A stretch of DNA of 5,022 nucleotides from Desulfatitalea sp. (GTDB lineage: Bacteria; Desulfobacterota; Desulfobacteria; Desulfobacterales; Desulfosarcinaceae): contig JABDRH010000562.1 of the NCBI GenBank assembly GCA_013041835.1, positions 1 to 5,022 of the forward strand, in the 5' to 3' direction. The position numbers and the translations under genes are program-made. Each line of letters opens with the position of its first letter. Positions within the stretch are counted from its first letter, which is position 1. The notes under the pieces were generated by a model. The model was given only the letters and a program-made list of their open reading frames with translations, was not told where the DNA came from and did no database searches. Positions 1-5,022 of the stretch are shown piece after piece.

Positions 1-372
1 GCGTCGCAGGGATTCACCGGAAAGGACCGCTTCGTCGAGCCTGGCCCATGAAGTCGAAAGAAAGTGGTGATGCATGATGATATGGCCGATGTAAGCATCG
101 CTGGATTTGGCTAAAAAGCGTCGTGCCCCCTCCGCGGCCGCATACCGATCTCCGTTTTTATGAACCAGGCCCATGGCGCCAAGCGCATTGAGCAGCGTTG
201 CCAGGCTGCGTTCTTGCGTGCCGATGCGCGCGGCTGCCTGGGAAGCTGTCTGCGGTCCTTCAGCCAAAAGACTGAATAGATCGAGTTTCACACCCGCGTG
301 CAATGCAAAGGCCTGCCAATAGCTGCCGGAAAGTTGTAGCAGGTTGCCGGGATGCCATTGCTGTTCCGTCAT
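1..372 (-). CDS. SAM-dependent O-methyltransferase-like protein, N-terminal part (partial)
   Basis: Open without a stop from the ATG at 370-372 to the window edge; 124 codons are present and the C-terminal part lies outside. The start is supported by a Shine-Dalgarno AAGGAGA (378-384) five bases upstream. The visible part resembles the N-terminal dimerisation/winged-helix domain of class I O-methyltransferases related to hydroxyneurosporene and acetylserotonin O-methyltransferases. A helical segment containing SGSYWQAFALHAGVKLDLF (about residues 15-33) is followed by the typical helix-turn-helix-like stretch TASQAAARIGTQERSLATLL (42-61), then LGAMGLVHKNGDRYAAA (64-80). That last piece is the 'L..LGL....G.Y..T' wing of these enzymes. 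The SAM-binding Rossmann domain (GxGxG) would lie beyond the window, so methyltransferase activity is inferred from the N-terminal fold only. A MarR-like winged-helix regulator is the main alternative, but the LDLF and wing pattern favours the methyltransferase. Substrate unknown. It is transcribed divergently from the TPR gene. Confidence 0.72.
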   Translation of the reverse strand, partial: MTEQQWHPGNLLQLSGSYWQAFALHAGVKLDLFSLLAEGPQTASQAAARIGTQERSLATLLNALGAMGLVHKNGDRYAAAEGARRFLAKSSDAYIGHIIMHHHFLSTSWARLDEAVLSGESLRR

Positions 373-431
373 GACCGTCTCCTTAATGTAGCAAACATGG
401 GAAAAGAGAGTCTTGCGCCGGCTGACACAAG

Positions 432-448
432 CGCAATTGTGGATTGCG
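432..448. promoter_or_regulatory. Candidate operator: 6-5-6 inverted repeat over the -35 box
   Basis: CGCAAT (432-437) and ATTGCG (443-448) are perfect inverted repeats separated by five bases (TGTGG). The right half covers five of the six bases of the predicted -35 hexamer of the rightward promoter. A further TTGCGC lies at 413-418, inverted relative to GCGCAA at 431-436, so the divergent region carries three copies of a TTGCG-type half-site. Position and symmetry suit binding by a dimeric repressor. No regulator is identified and chance is not excluded. Confidence 0.35.
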
Positions 449-472
449 AAAGCGGCAATTCAGCCGTATATT
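444..472 (+). promoter_or_regulatory. Predicted sigma70-type promoter of the TPR-NUDIX unit
   Basis: TTGCGA (444-449, 4 of 6 matches to TTGACA) is followed after exactly 17 bases by TATATT (467-472, 5 of 6 matches to TATAAT). Transcription would begin near 479, about 40 bases before the chosen ATG at 519. This placement argues against translation from the in-frame TTG at 444, which coincides with the first bases of the -35 box. Prediction from pattern only. Confidence 0.5.
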
Positions 473-518
473 GCCCAATCGATTCGTATTTACATACAAG
501 TATGAGGCAAATGCAACC

Positions 519-1133
519 ATGAAGAGGCAAGATCAATCGATGACCGGTTATGTCAAAACTGAAAATATGATTCTCATCGTCATGGCCGCCCTGACCCTGG
601 GTTTTTTAGGCGGTGTGATATTCAGCGCCTTTCGCGCCGGCGGCATGACGTCTGAATTCGGGGCCGGAAACACCGCTGATCCGTCTAAGGCCCAAAATCA
701 GGCGGCCATAGAAGCATTGGAACAGGCCACACGATCCAATCCAACGGATGTATCGGCCTGGACCCGTCTGGGCCACTTGTATTTTGATACGGGTCAGCCG
801 GCAAAGGCCATCACGGCTTACGAAACGTCACTGTCATTGGATGGTAATCGGCCCGACGTGTGGACCGATTTGGGCGTCATGTTCCGTCGCGACGGCCAAC
901 CCCAAAAGGCGCTGGACGCTTTTGACCGCGCCTTGGCCATTGATCCGGAACATGTCATCGCCCTGTACAACAAGGGCATCGTGCTGATGCACGATCTGAA
1001 CGAGCCCCGGCGCGCCCTGGCTGCCTGGGAGACCCTTTTGGAAATCAAACCCGATGCGGCGGCACCCACCGGCGAGCCGCTGCGCGATATCGTCCAACAG
1101 CTTAAAAAAGAATCCCACCCGAATGAGAATTGA
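519..1133 (+). CDS. Membrane-anchored tetratricopeptide (TPR) repeat protein
   Basis: A 204-aa protein with a short polar N-terminus, one hydrophobic segment at about residues 18-37 (ILIVMAALTLGFLGGVIFSA), and a linker at about 38-60. An incomplete first repeat follows (about 62-76), then three recognisable TPR units at about 77-110, 111-144 and 145-179. Each full unit shows the W/L-G-Y/F...A...Y/F...P pattern, for example WTRLGHLYFDTGQPAKAI and DAFDRALAIDP. The anchor is uncleaved-looking (no lipobox), so the TPR domain is probably periplasmic. The architecture is reminiscent of NrfG/CcmI-type cytochrome c assembly proteins, but no other cytochrome-biogenesis gene is visible, so the partner is unknown. 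TPRs mediate protein-protein contacts. The reading frame is open upstream to a TTG at 444, but that codon lies inside the predicted -35 box. ATG 519 (weak GAGG at 504-507) or ATG 540 (197 aa; weak AGAGG at 523-527) are more likely starts. Probably co-transcribed with the NUDIX gene 11 bases downstream. Confidence 0.82.
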   Translation: MKRQDQSMTGYVKTENMILIVMAALTLGFLGGVIFSAFRAGGMTSEFGAGNTADPSKAQNQAAIEALEQATRSNPTDVSAWTRLGHLYFDTGQPAKAITAYETSLSLDGNRPDVWTDLGVMFRRDGQPQKALDAFDRALAIDPEHVIALYNKGIVLMHDLNEPRRALAAWETLLEIKPDAAAPTGEPLRDIVQQLKKESHPNEN

Positions 1134-1137
1134 AGGA
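1133..1137 (+). promoter_or_regulatory. Ribosome binding site deciding the NUDIX start
   Basis: AAGGA at 1133-1137 lies seven bases before ATG 1145 and begins on the last base of the TPR gene's TGA stop (1131-1133). It selects ATG 1145 over the in-frame TTG at 1130, which would place the Shine-Dalgarno inside the coding region, and suggests translational coupling of the two genes. Confidence 0.7.
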
Positions 1138-1144
1138 AGATCCA

Positions 1145-1672
1145 ATGGCAACGATCAACCACAAACGCACCCTTCACCATGGCCGGGTTTTTGAATTCAC
1201 TGTAGAGAACGTCCATCTGGACAATGACGTCACCATCGACCTGGAGATCATCCGGCATCCCGGCGCCTCCGCCGTGGTGCCGATCACCGAAGAAGGGGCG
1301 GTGATCCTCATCAAACAGTATCGCCACGCGGTGGCGAACTATATCTGGGAGATACCGGCCGGCACCTTTGACGGCAAGGAAGATCCATTGGCGTGCGCCC
1401 GCCGGGAGTTGATCGAGGAAACCGGCTTTGCGGCGCGGAGGTGGCAGCGTCTGGGCGCGGTGACACCGGTTCCGGGATACTCGGACGAACGCATCCACCT
1501 GTTTATGGCCCGGGATTTGACGCCCGCCAAGCAACGCCTGGACCACGACGAAATTCTACAGGTCCACACCATCGCCTTCGACCAGGTGATGGAGATGATT
1601 TTCGACGGGCAAATCGAGGATGCCAAGACCATTGCCGGCATCCTTTTGGCGATGAAACGACGCGACTCGTAA
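1145..1672 (+). CDS. NUDIX hydrolase, ADP-ribose pyrophosphatase type
   Basis: A 175-aa cytoplasmic protein with a perfect Nudix box (GX5EX7REUXEEXGU) at residues 73-95. It has G73, E79, the R87-E88 pair, E91, E92 and G94; the glutamates coordinate the catalytic divalent metal. A proline at 110 (VPGYSDE), about 15 residues after the box, is the feature known to mark ADP-ribose pyrophosphatases. The downstream DHDEILQV (133-140, with E137) matches the position of the acidic residue that assists catalysis in that subfamily. The N-terminal RHPGASAVVPIT and later IKQYRHAVANYIWEIPAG are also typical of the NudF/ADPRase group. Expected reaction: ADP-ribose to AMP and ribose 5-phosphate; activity on other sugar nucleotides cannot be excluded. 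Length is slightly short but within family range. It follows the TPR gene by 11 bases and probably shares its promoter; no functional link between the two is evident. It converges with the LPP20 gene. Confidence 0.93.
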   Translation: MATINHKRTLHHGRVFEFTVENVHLDNDVTIDLEIIRHPGASAVVPITEEGAVILIKQYRHAVANYIWEIPAGTFDGKEDPLACARRELIEETGFAARRWQRLGAVTPVPGYSDERIHLFMARDLTPAKQRLDHDEILQVHTIAFDQVMEMIFDGQIEDAKTIAGILLAMKRRDS

Positions 1673-1688
1673 ACAGGCGCACTTCAGC

Positions 1689-1718
1689 GATCAGGGGGAG
1701 ACAAACATCTCCTTGATC
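1689..1718. terminator. Hairpin at the convergent gene ends (weak, no U-tract)
   Basis: GATCA (1689-1693) pairs with TGATC (1714-1718), and GGAGA (1697-1701) pairs with TCTCC (1708-1712) around a six-base loop, with a small internal loop of GGG against T. It lies just after the NUDIX stop and over the last codons of the opposing LPP20 gene. Neither strand has a following U-run, so it is not a classical intrinsic terminator. It may simply be a 3'-end structure or chance. Confidence 0.2.
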
Positions 1719-2275
1719 TCCCGGTCTAACTGTTCATTGCCGTTGTTGGCCTGGAATGCCTGCCATTTGGCGCTGTCCTGCTGATAGCTGTGCACCACCT
1801 GACGCCGCACGGAGGCTTGCACATCGGCCTTGTCCAGCACCATGAGCACGTATACATCGGAACTGGGAGATATCCACAGGTCCTTTTGCCGGGAGCCCGA
1901 CAAGGTTTCGTCGGTCACCAGCTTGGATACTTGCTTGGAAAAGGCGTCCAGGGTTTGGTCCCCGCCGATACCGATTTGCTGGCTGAAGCTGTTGACCAGC
2001 CCCTTGACCTTTACCGCCACCTGGCGCGCCAGCTCTCCACGGCCGTGACTCATGGCCTCGGTGCGGGCGAACTGCATGCCGCCTTTGCCGATATGGGCCG
2101 ATCCCACGGCTGCGAAAGCCTCATCGGGACTACCGGACAGGACCCACTCGGGGGCATTCTCAAATTCCTTTTCCATGGCCTCATTGGCCACTTGCTTGAC
2201 GTTTCGACCGCAACCGGCCAGGCCGATGACAACAACCGTCACGGCGATGAACAAAACGGGCACCATCTTTTTCAT
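1691..2275 (-). CDS. LPP20-family outer-membrane lipoprotein
   Basis: A 194-aa protein with a lipoprotein signal: KK at residues 2-3, a hydrophobic core at 5-18, and lipobox LAGC ending at Cys22. Gly at +2 is not an inner-membrane retention residue by the E. coli Lol rule. The mature part carries LPP20-family signatures: PEWV (42-45), AVGSA (56-60), an Ala/Arg helix ARTEAMSHGRGELARQV (70-86), then TDETLSGSRQKDLWISP (121-137) leading to the strand VYVLMVLDK (141-149). The family includes H. pylori Lpp20 and FlgP of flagellated bacteria; molecular function in most members is unknown. The C-terminal tail (about 150-194) is charged and predicted helical. ATG 2275 is chosen because AAGGAGG lies just upstream and it gives a proper signal peptide; an in-frame ATG at 2320 lacks a Shine-Dalgarno. 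It is the last gene of the leftward lipoprotein cluster, 88 bases after its neighbour. No flagellar genes are visible here. Confidence 0.85.
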   Translation of the reverse strand: MKKMVPVLFIAVTVVVIGLAGCGRNVKQVANEAMEKEFENAPEWVLSGSPDEAFAAVGSAHIGKGGMQFARTEAMSHGRGELARQVAVKVKGLVNSFSQQIGIGGDQTLDAFSKQVSKLVTDETLSGSRQKDLWISPSSDVYVLMVLDKADVQASVRRQVVHSYQQDSAKWQAFQANNGNEQLDREIKEMFVSP

Positions 2276-2279
2276 AAGT

Positions 2280-2286
2280 CCTCCTT
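2280..2286 (-). promoter_or_regulatory. Strong Shine-Dalgarno deciding the LPP20 start
   Basis: On the minus strand AAGGAGG (2286 down to 2280) precedes ATG 2275 by four bases (ACTT). It is a near-perfect anti-16S match and settles the start against the upstream in-frame ATG at 2320. Confidence 0.75.
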
Positions 2287-2321
2287 GGTAAGCTTGCGTA
2301 CTGATTTTGGAAAAACCCATG

Positions 2322-2351
2322 ATGGCCGCATCCCAGGAAGCAACGGGCCAT
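2322..2351 (-). other. Inverted repeat in the gap between the two LPP20-like genes
   Basis: ATGGCC (2322-2327) and GGCCAT (2346-2351) can pair around an 18-base loop in the 88-base gap between the 333-aa lipoprotein and the LPP20 gene. On the minus-strand transcript a T5 run follows some eight bases after the stem. This is too loose for a confident terminator. It could act as a weak attenuator or mRNA processing/stability element, or be chance. Confidence 0.15.
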
Positions 2352-2363
2352 ACGTTTTACCGG

Positions 2364-3365
2364 TTACCGGCTGTCTCCCGTCACGCCGATATTTCCCAAG
2401 ACATCGAACAGTTTCTGGGCGACCTGATCGGCCAGTTGATCGATGGCCATGCGCGCGGCTTCATTTTCATCCATGTGACCCTTGCGCACAGTGTCGCTTA
2501 AGGCGGCGATCTCGGCCTGGGTATCCATATCGATGACAGCCAGTTCGGCCAGGGCGCGAATGAACAAAACGTTGCGATTTTCCAGCGCCAGAGGCTGGGT
2601 CGAAACTTTGCCGGTGATCAATCCGGCGGCCTCGGATGGCCGATGGGCCAATTGAAATCCCCGGGCTGTGACCAGCGCGCCCATGCGATGGGCAAAGGCG
2701 TCTGCCGCTTCGCCTTCGATTTGCACAAACAGCGTCGCGTTGTTTTGCAGTTCGGCGCGCTCGGAAAAAATAGGCGCAAGATCGGTTTCAAAGGTCATGG
2801 CGGGGCGCCCGACCACCGAGAGCCGGCTCTGCAGCAAAGCCATTTGGGCGATCAGCTCGGCCAGTTGATTCAGGGCAGCCAGCCGCGACAGACGCCCCTG
2901 AATGGTATCCAGGGCCTGCAGGCCGGCATCCATCCGGGCGCGCGTGCGCTCCAGGGCGCCGCCCCAACGATCGGCGGCCTGAAAACGATCCAGCACGGCC
3001 AGGGCACGAAAACCGCCCGAGCGTTCATCCGGACGCACCCAGCCGATCTGCGCCCCTTCCAGGCGCACGTCGGATAGAATCTCCACGTGTTGATCCACCT
3101 GGCGTTGAAATTGTTCGCCTGCCTCGTCAGTTGTGTAGGCATGAGCGCTGGACTGAATTTCGGAGCGCACCCGGGATTGAAATACGGCCGCCAACTCGGC
3201 CATGGCGGCCCGTTTGGCCGCGCCTTCCGAATCGCCCACCGCTTCAGCAGTGAGATACCGCTGCGCAGTATAGGTCTGCGCCTCGGATTCGTCGCTTTTG
3301 GGTGGACTTCCGGCACATGCGAACAGCAGCAACATGACCGGCAACAAAAACATTGAAGGTTTCAT
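2364..3365 (-). CDS. Lipoprotein with LPP20-like N-terminal and LpoB-like C-terminal regions
   Basis: A 333-aa protein that begins with a short signal peptide (residues 1-16, MKPSMFLLPVMLLLFA) and lipobox LFAC with Cys17. Ala at +2 predicts the outer membrane. Residues about 34-127 resemble an LPP20/FlgT-N-type module: RYLTAEAVGDSEGAAKRAAM (36-55), AELAAVFQSRV (56-66), then SDVRLEGAQIGWVRPD (98-113) and the strand FRALAVLDR (119-127). This parallels the order of elements in the LPP20 gene downstream. Residues about 130-185 form an amphipathic, Leu-rich helical or coiled-coil linker. Residues about 210-325 (TLFVQIEG ... LITGKVS ... FIRALAELAVIDMDTQAEI ... AIDQLADQVAQKLFDVLG) read like the alpha/beta pattern of LpoB/TolB-N-like domains. 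The fold assignments are inferences from pattern. ATG 3365 has GGAGAG at 3371-3376, five bases upstream. Function is not established. Its place in the cluster suggests an outer-membrane/peptidoglycan role. Confidence 0.75.
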   Translation of the reverse strand: MKPSMFLLPVMLLLFACAGSPPKSDESEAQTYTAQRYLTAEAVGDSEGAAKRAAMAELAAVFQSRVRSEIQSSAHAYTTDEAGEQFQRQVDQHVEILSDVRLEGAQIGWVRPDERSGGFRALAVLDRFQAADRWGGALERTRARMDAGLQALDTIQGRLSRLAALNQLAELIAQMALLQSRLSVVGRPAMTFETDLAPIFSERAELQNNATLFVQIEGEAADAFAHRMGALVTARGFQLAHRPSEAAGLITGKVSTQPLALENRNVLFIRALAELAVIDMDTQAEIAALSDTVRKGHMDENEAARMAIDQLADQVAQKLFDVLGNIGVTGDSR

Positions 3366-3454
3366 AGGTGCTCTCCAAGGTTATGGGTTGATGGCCGTAA
3401 AATGAAAATAGAATAAAGACGTTTTTTAAACCAAATGGGTCTACATGAAATTCA

Positions 3455-4795
3455 TCAGGGTTGCACCGGTCCGTAGCGCGTGTCAAGGAGCACAAATCGT
3501 GTTTCGCCGGGGTTGAGCGTCACGTTGCCCAAATTATAGGTCTGGTTCTGGCACATTTCCACTTGCACCTCGTAACTGCCAGGTTCGGCCATGATTCTGG
3601 CGGTCAGAATCTGACCGGGCAATGTACGCCAACAGCGCAAATCGGCTTTTTCCAGCACCATGGCGTTGAAAATGTTCAGCAGCGTGGCGACCGCCTGTTT
3701 TTGCTCCTTGGTTTCACTTGAATTGGCGATGCCGTGAATGGCCACCTGTTTGGCCGTCGCCCTGGCCAGCGCCTTGGCAACGATGCGGCCCTTCTTGTCC
3801 TCGAGGCTCTTGCGCGCGATTTCGTTGATGTCGGCGGCCAGCGCCATGGGCGCCGCGGCAGCGCCTTGGTCGTTTGAAAGGTGAAAGGTCGCCTGGCTGC
3901 ACGGCACCGTACCGGTAATGATTTTCGGAAAAGCAATCGTCACCGGTCCGTATTTGATACTGACGATCGCCGTGTCCTGAATCTTGTAAGGTCCCTCGCC
4001 ATTGAAAACAAGCACGACCACCTTGCCCAGCCCATCTTCGTCCATGGCGGGCGCAAAGCGCGAAACAACCTGTTCGGGCAACACGAGGCGGGCCTCTTCC
4101 ATGCGGCCCACCCGCTGGGCCATGCGCAACAGGTCCTCGGCCAAGGCCTCGGGCATCGGCGTGTGGTAGCGCTGCCACTCGTTGGCATAGATACCGGCCG
4201 CCAGATAATAGTCGATGAACGCGTCGTCCGTACCCCCTTCCGCTTCGCGCAGCATGCCGCTTAGATAGCGGCCAAAGGCATCTTTTTTGTAGACGGTGTT
4301 CTCCGCATAGGTTCGATCATACATCTCCAGCAGGGAGTCCAGACGCCGCACCTCCACCAGCGCCTCGTCCAACTGCTCGGCTATCATATAGCCGATGGCC
4401 GATACCACATGAATCATGACGCGCTCATAATCCTCACCGCCGTAAGGCATGACGTAGTCGTTGGTCACCATGGAAGCGGCATTACGGCTGATGCTCTCGG
4501 TCCACAGCGCCTGGGCCAGTTCCTCGGCCTCATGAAGCCGCTGTTGGGCGGTGTCGAACGCTCCGCACTGCAGGGACACCATGGCCGAATCGAGCAAATA
4601 CAGCAACCGGGCATTGCTGCCGTATTCGCTCCCCCCCCGGGCCATGATGTCGGCGGCCTGATCGCAATCGCCGGACTTTAAATACACGCCGACTTTCGGA
4701 TAGAGACTACGTCCGGCACACCCTGAAAACAGCATGGCCGCAAAAGCCAATACGATCAGGTAGCGCCGTCGCCATGCCAAGCGCAGGAAAACCAT
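3455..4795 (-). CDS. COG3014-type outer-membrane lipoprotein with N-terminal TPR-like helices
   Basis: A 446-aa protein. The signal peptide has an Arg-rich n-region (RRR at 9-11), a hydrophobic core (12-22) and lipobox FSGC with Cys26; Ala at +2 predicts outer-membrane sorting. Residues about 40-240 are helical TPR-like repeats (YLKSGDCDQAADIMARGG; the conserved-looking PYGGEDYERVMIHVVSAIGY at 117-136; EQLDEALVEVRRLDSLLEMY). A C-terminal region (about 257-440) is beta-rich (KVVVLVFNGEGP) and holds the family-typical segment LEKADLRCWRTLPGQILTAR (381-400), followed by a strand-rich end (GSYEVQVEM, ETRFVLLD). This pattern fits uncharacterised COG3014 proteins, which are often encoded beside lpoB. 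The start ATG 4795 has AGGA six bases upstream and yields a proper signal; the frame extends to a TTG at 4819 without support. Five cysteines besides Cys26 (44, 77, 299, 388, 415) could form periplasmic disulfides. A G8 tract encodes Gly54-Gly55. Molecular function unknown. Confidence 0.85.
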   Translation of the reverse strand: MVFLRLAWRRRYLIVLAFAAMLFSGCAGRSLYPKVGVYLKSGDCDQAADIMARGGSEYGSNARLLYLLDSAMVSLQCGAFDTAQQRLHEAEELAQALWTESISRNAASMVTNDYVMPYGGEDYERVMIHVVSAIGYMIAEQLDEALVEVRRLDSLLEMYDRTYAENTVYKKDAFGRYLSGMLREAEGGTDDAFIDYYLAAGIYANEWQRYHTPMPEALAEDLLRMAQRVGRMEEARLVLPEQVVSRFAPAMDEDGLGKVVVLVFNGEGPYKIQDTAIVSIKYGPVTIAFPKIITGTVPCSQATFHLSNDQGAAAAPMALAADINEIARKSLEDKKGRIVAKALARATAKQVAIHGIANSSETKEQKQAVATLLNIFNAMVLEKADLRCWRTLPGQILTARIMAEPGSYEVQVEMCQNQTYNLGNVTLNPGETRFVLLDTRYGPVQP

Positions 4796-4801
4796 GACGT
4801 A

Positions 4802-4805
4802 TCCT
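4802..4805 (-). promoter_or_regulatory. Shine-Dalgarno deciding the COG3014 start
   Basis: Minus-strand AGGA (4805 down to 4802) lies six bases before ATG 4795. This supports that ATG rather than the in-frame TTG at 4819, which would add eight residues ahead of the signal peptide and has no Shine-Dalgarno. Confidence 0.6.
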
Positions 4806-4846
4806 GAATATGGTATCAAAGGCGTCGTGAAACGAGGTAAAGGGTA

Positions 4847-5022
4847 TCAGAGACCGAAGCGGCTCTGCTTGACCAGTTTTTTGATCTTCTTGTCACCGAT
4901 CCATACCTTGCGGTTGCTCTCGATATCGATCAATTCCAGGTTAACCTGGTAGTAGCGGACCTCCTTGCCCTCGACACGGTCCGTGATGGTATTGATGGCG
5001 CCTTTCAACATATAGTCAGCGC
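4847..5022 (-). CDS. lpoB: Penicillin-binding protein activator LpoB family, C-terminal part (partial)
   Basis: The frame runs from the right window edge to a TGA stop at 4847-4849 and gives the last 57 residues; the N-terminus, with the expected lipoprotein signal, is outside. The fragment opens with ADYMLKGAINTITDR, continues through VRYYQVNLELIDIESNRKVW and ends in IGDKKIKKLVKQSRFGL. This is the characteristic LpoB C-terminus (ADY-L-G-I, YYQV-LEL-d-es-kkvW-g-KKIKK). In E. coli LpoB is an outer-membrane lipoprotein that reaches through the peptidoglycan and stimulates the bifunctional synthase PBP1B. Homologues in other phyla carry the family name, but activation of a PBP has not generally been shown. 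It is first in the visible leftward cluster, 51 bases before the COG3014 gene, and the two are probably co-transcribed. No terminator hairpin is apparent in the gap. Confidence 0.88.
   Translation of the reverse strand, partial: ADYMLKGAINTITDRVEGKEVRYYQVNLELIDIESNRKVWIGDKKIKKLVKQSRFGL

Noticed and set aside
818..1546. Long open frame on the minus strand opposite the TPR and NUDIX genes
   Set aside because: It lies antisense to two genes with clear family motifs, and its translation is Arg/Ser/Gly-rich without recognisable domains. It is a by-product of GC-rich codon usage.
2360..2370. CCGG-TTA-CCGG inverted repeat at the stop of the 333-aa lipoprotein gene
   Set aside because: The stem is only four base pairs with a three-base loop and no U-run of useful length follows, so it is not a credible terminator.
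1790..2536. Long open frame on the plus strand opposite the lipoprotein genes
   Set aside because: It spans the end of one gene, an intergenic gap and most of another on the opposite strand. The translation is low-complexity His/Gly/Arg-rich and has no Shine-Dalgarno.
3366..3454. AT-rich 89-base gap considered as an internal promoter for the 333-aa lipoprotein
   Set aside because: Candidate -10 boxes such as TATTCT on the minus strand have no acceptable -35 at 16-18 bases. The best alternative pair matches only 4 of 6 in each box.
3445..3455. 11-bp palindrome ATGAAATTCAT beside the COG3014 stop
   Set aside because: It has only five paired bases around a single central base, so it cannot form a hairpin. 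There is no second copy and no promoter element with suitable spacing nearby.
3714..4178. Minus-strand open frame inside the COG3014 gene in another frame
   Set aside because: It is fully contained in a well-supported gene on the same strand, and its composition is typical of an out-of-frame read of GC-rich coding DNA.

Overview
The window looks like chromosomal DNA of a GC-rich diderm (Gram-negative) bacterium. Three complete genes encode lipoproteins with clear lipobox signals and no Asp after the lipidated Cys, so they are predicted to be outer-membrane lipoproteins. A fourth, partial gene encodes the C-terminus of an LpoB-type protein. The lpoB / COG3014 / LPP20 gene set, the codon usage, and a small membrane-anchored TPR protein followed by a NUDIX hydrolase suggest a member of the Desulfobacterota (Desulfosarcina-like sulfate reducers). 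This assignment is an inference from gene content, not a database result. No RNA genes, insertion sequences, CRISPR arrays or phage genes were seen. Gene density is high and there is no gene-free stretch over 300 bases.

Left part (1-1672): the 5' part of a SAM-dependent O-methyltransferase-like gene runs leftward off the window from an ATG at 372. A divergent intergenic region (373-518) separates it from a rightward two-gene unit. That unit is a membrane-anchored TPR protein (519-1133) and a NUDIX hydrolase of the ADP-ribose pyrophosphatase type (1145-1672). The Shine-Dalgarno of the second gene overlaps the stop of the first. A sigma70-like promoter (444-472) with a dyad-symmetric element over its -35 box lies in the intergenic region.

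Right part (1691-5022): four leftward genes converge on the NUDIX gene with only an 18-base gap. In transcription order they are lpoB (C-terminal 57 codons only), a COG3014-type TPR lipoprotein (446 aa), a 333-aa lipoprotein, and an LPP20-family lipoprotein (194 aa). The 333-aa protein appears to combine an LPP20-like N-terminal module with an LpoB-like C-terminal module. The gaps between them are 51, 89 and 88 bases, with no convincing internal promoter or terminator, so they are probably one envelope-lipoprotein operon. LpoB is known in E. coli as an outer-membrane activator of the peptidoglycan synthase PBP1B. The LPP20 family includes H. pylori Lpp20 and the flagellar outer-membrane protein FlgP. 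The cluster therefore most plausibly works at the outer membrane/peptidoglycan interface, but the role of three of the four members is not established.

The point most worth a second look is the lipoprotein cluster, especially the apparent fusion architecture of the 333-aa protein. The rest of the window looks ordinary.
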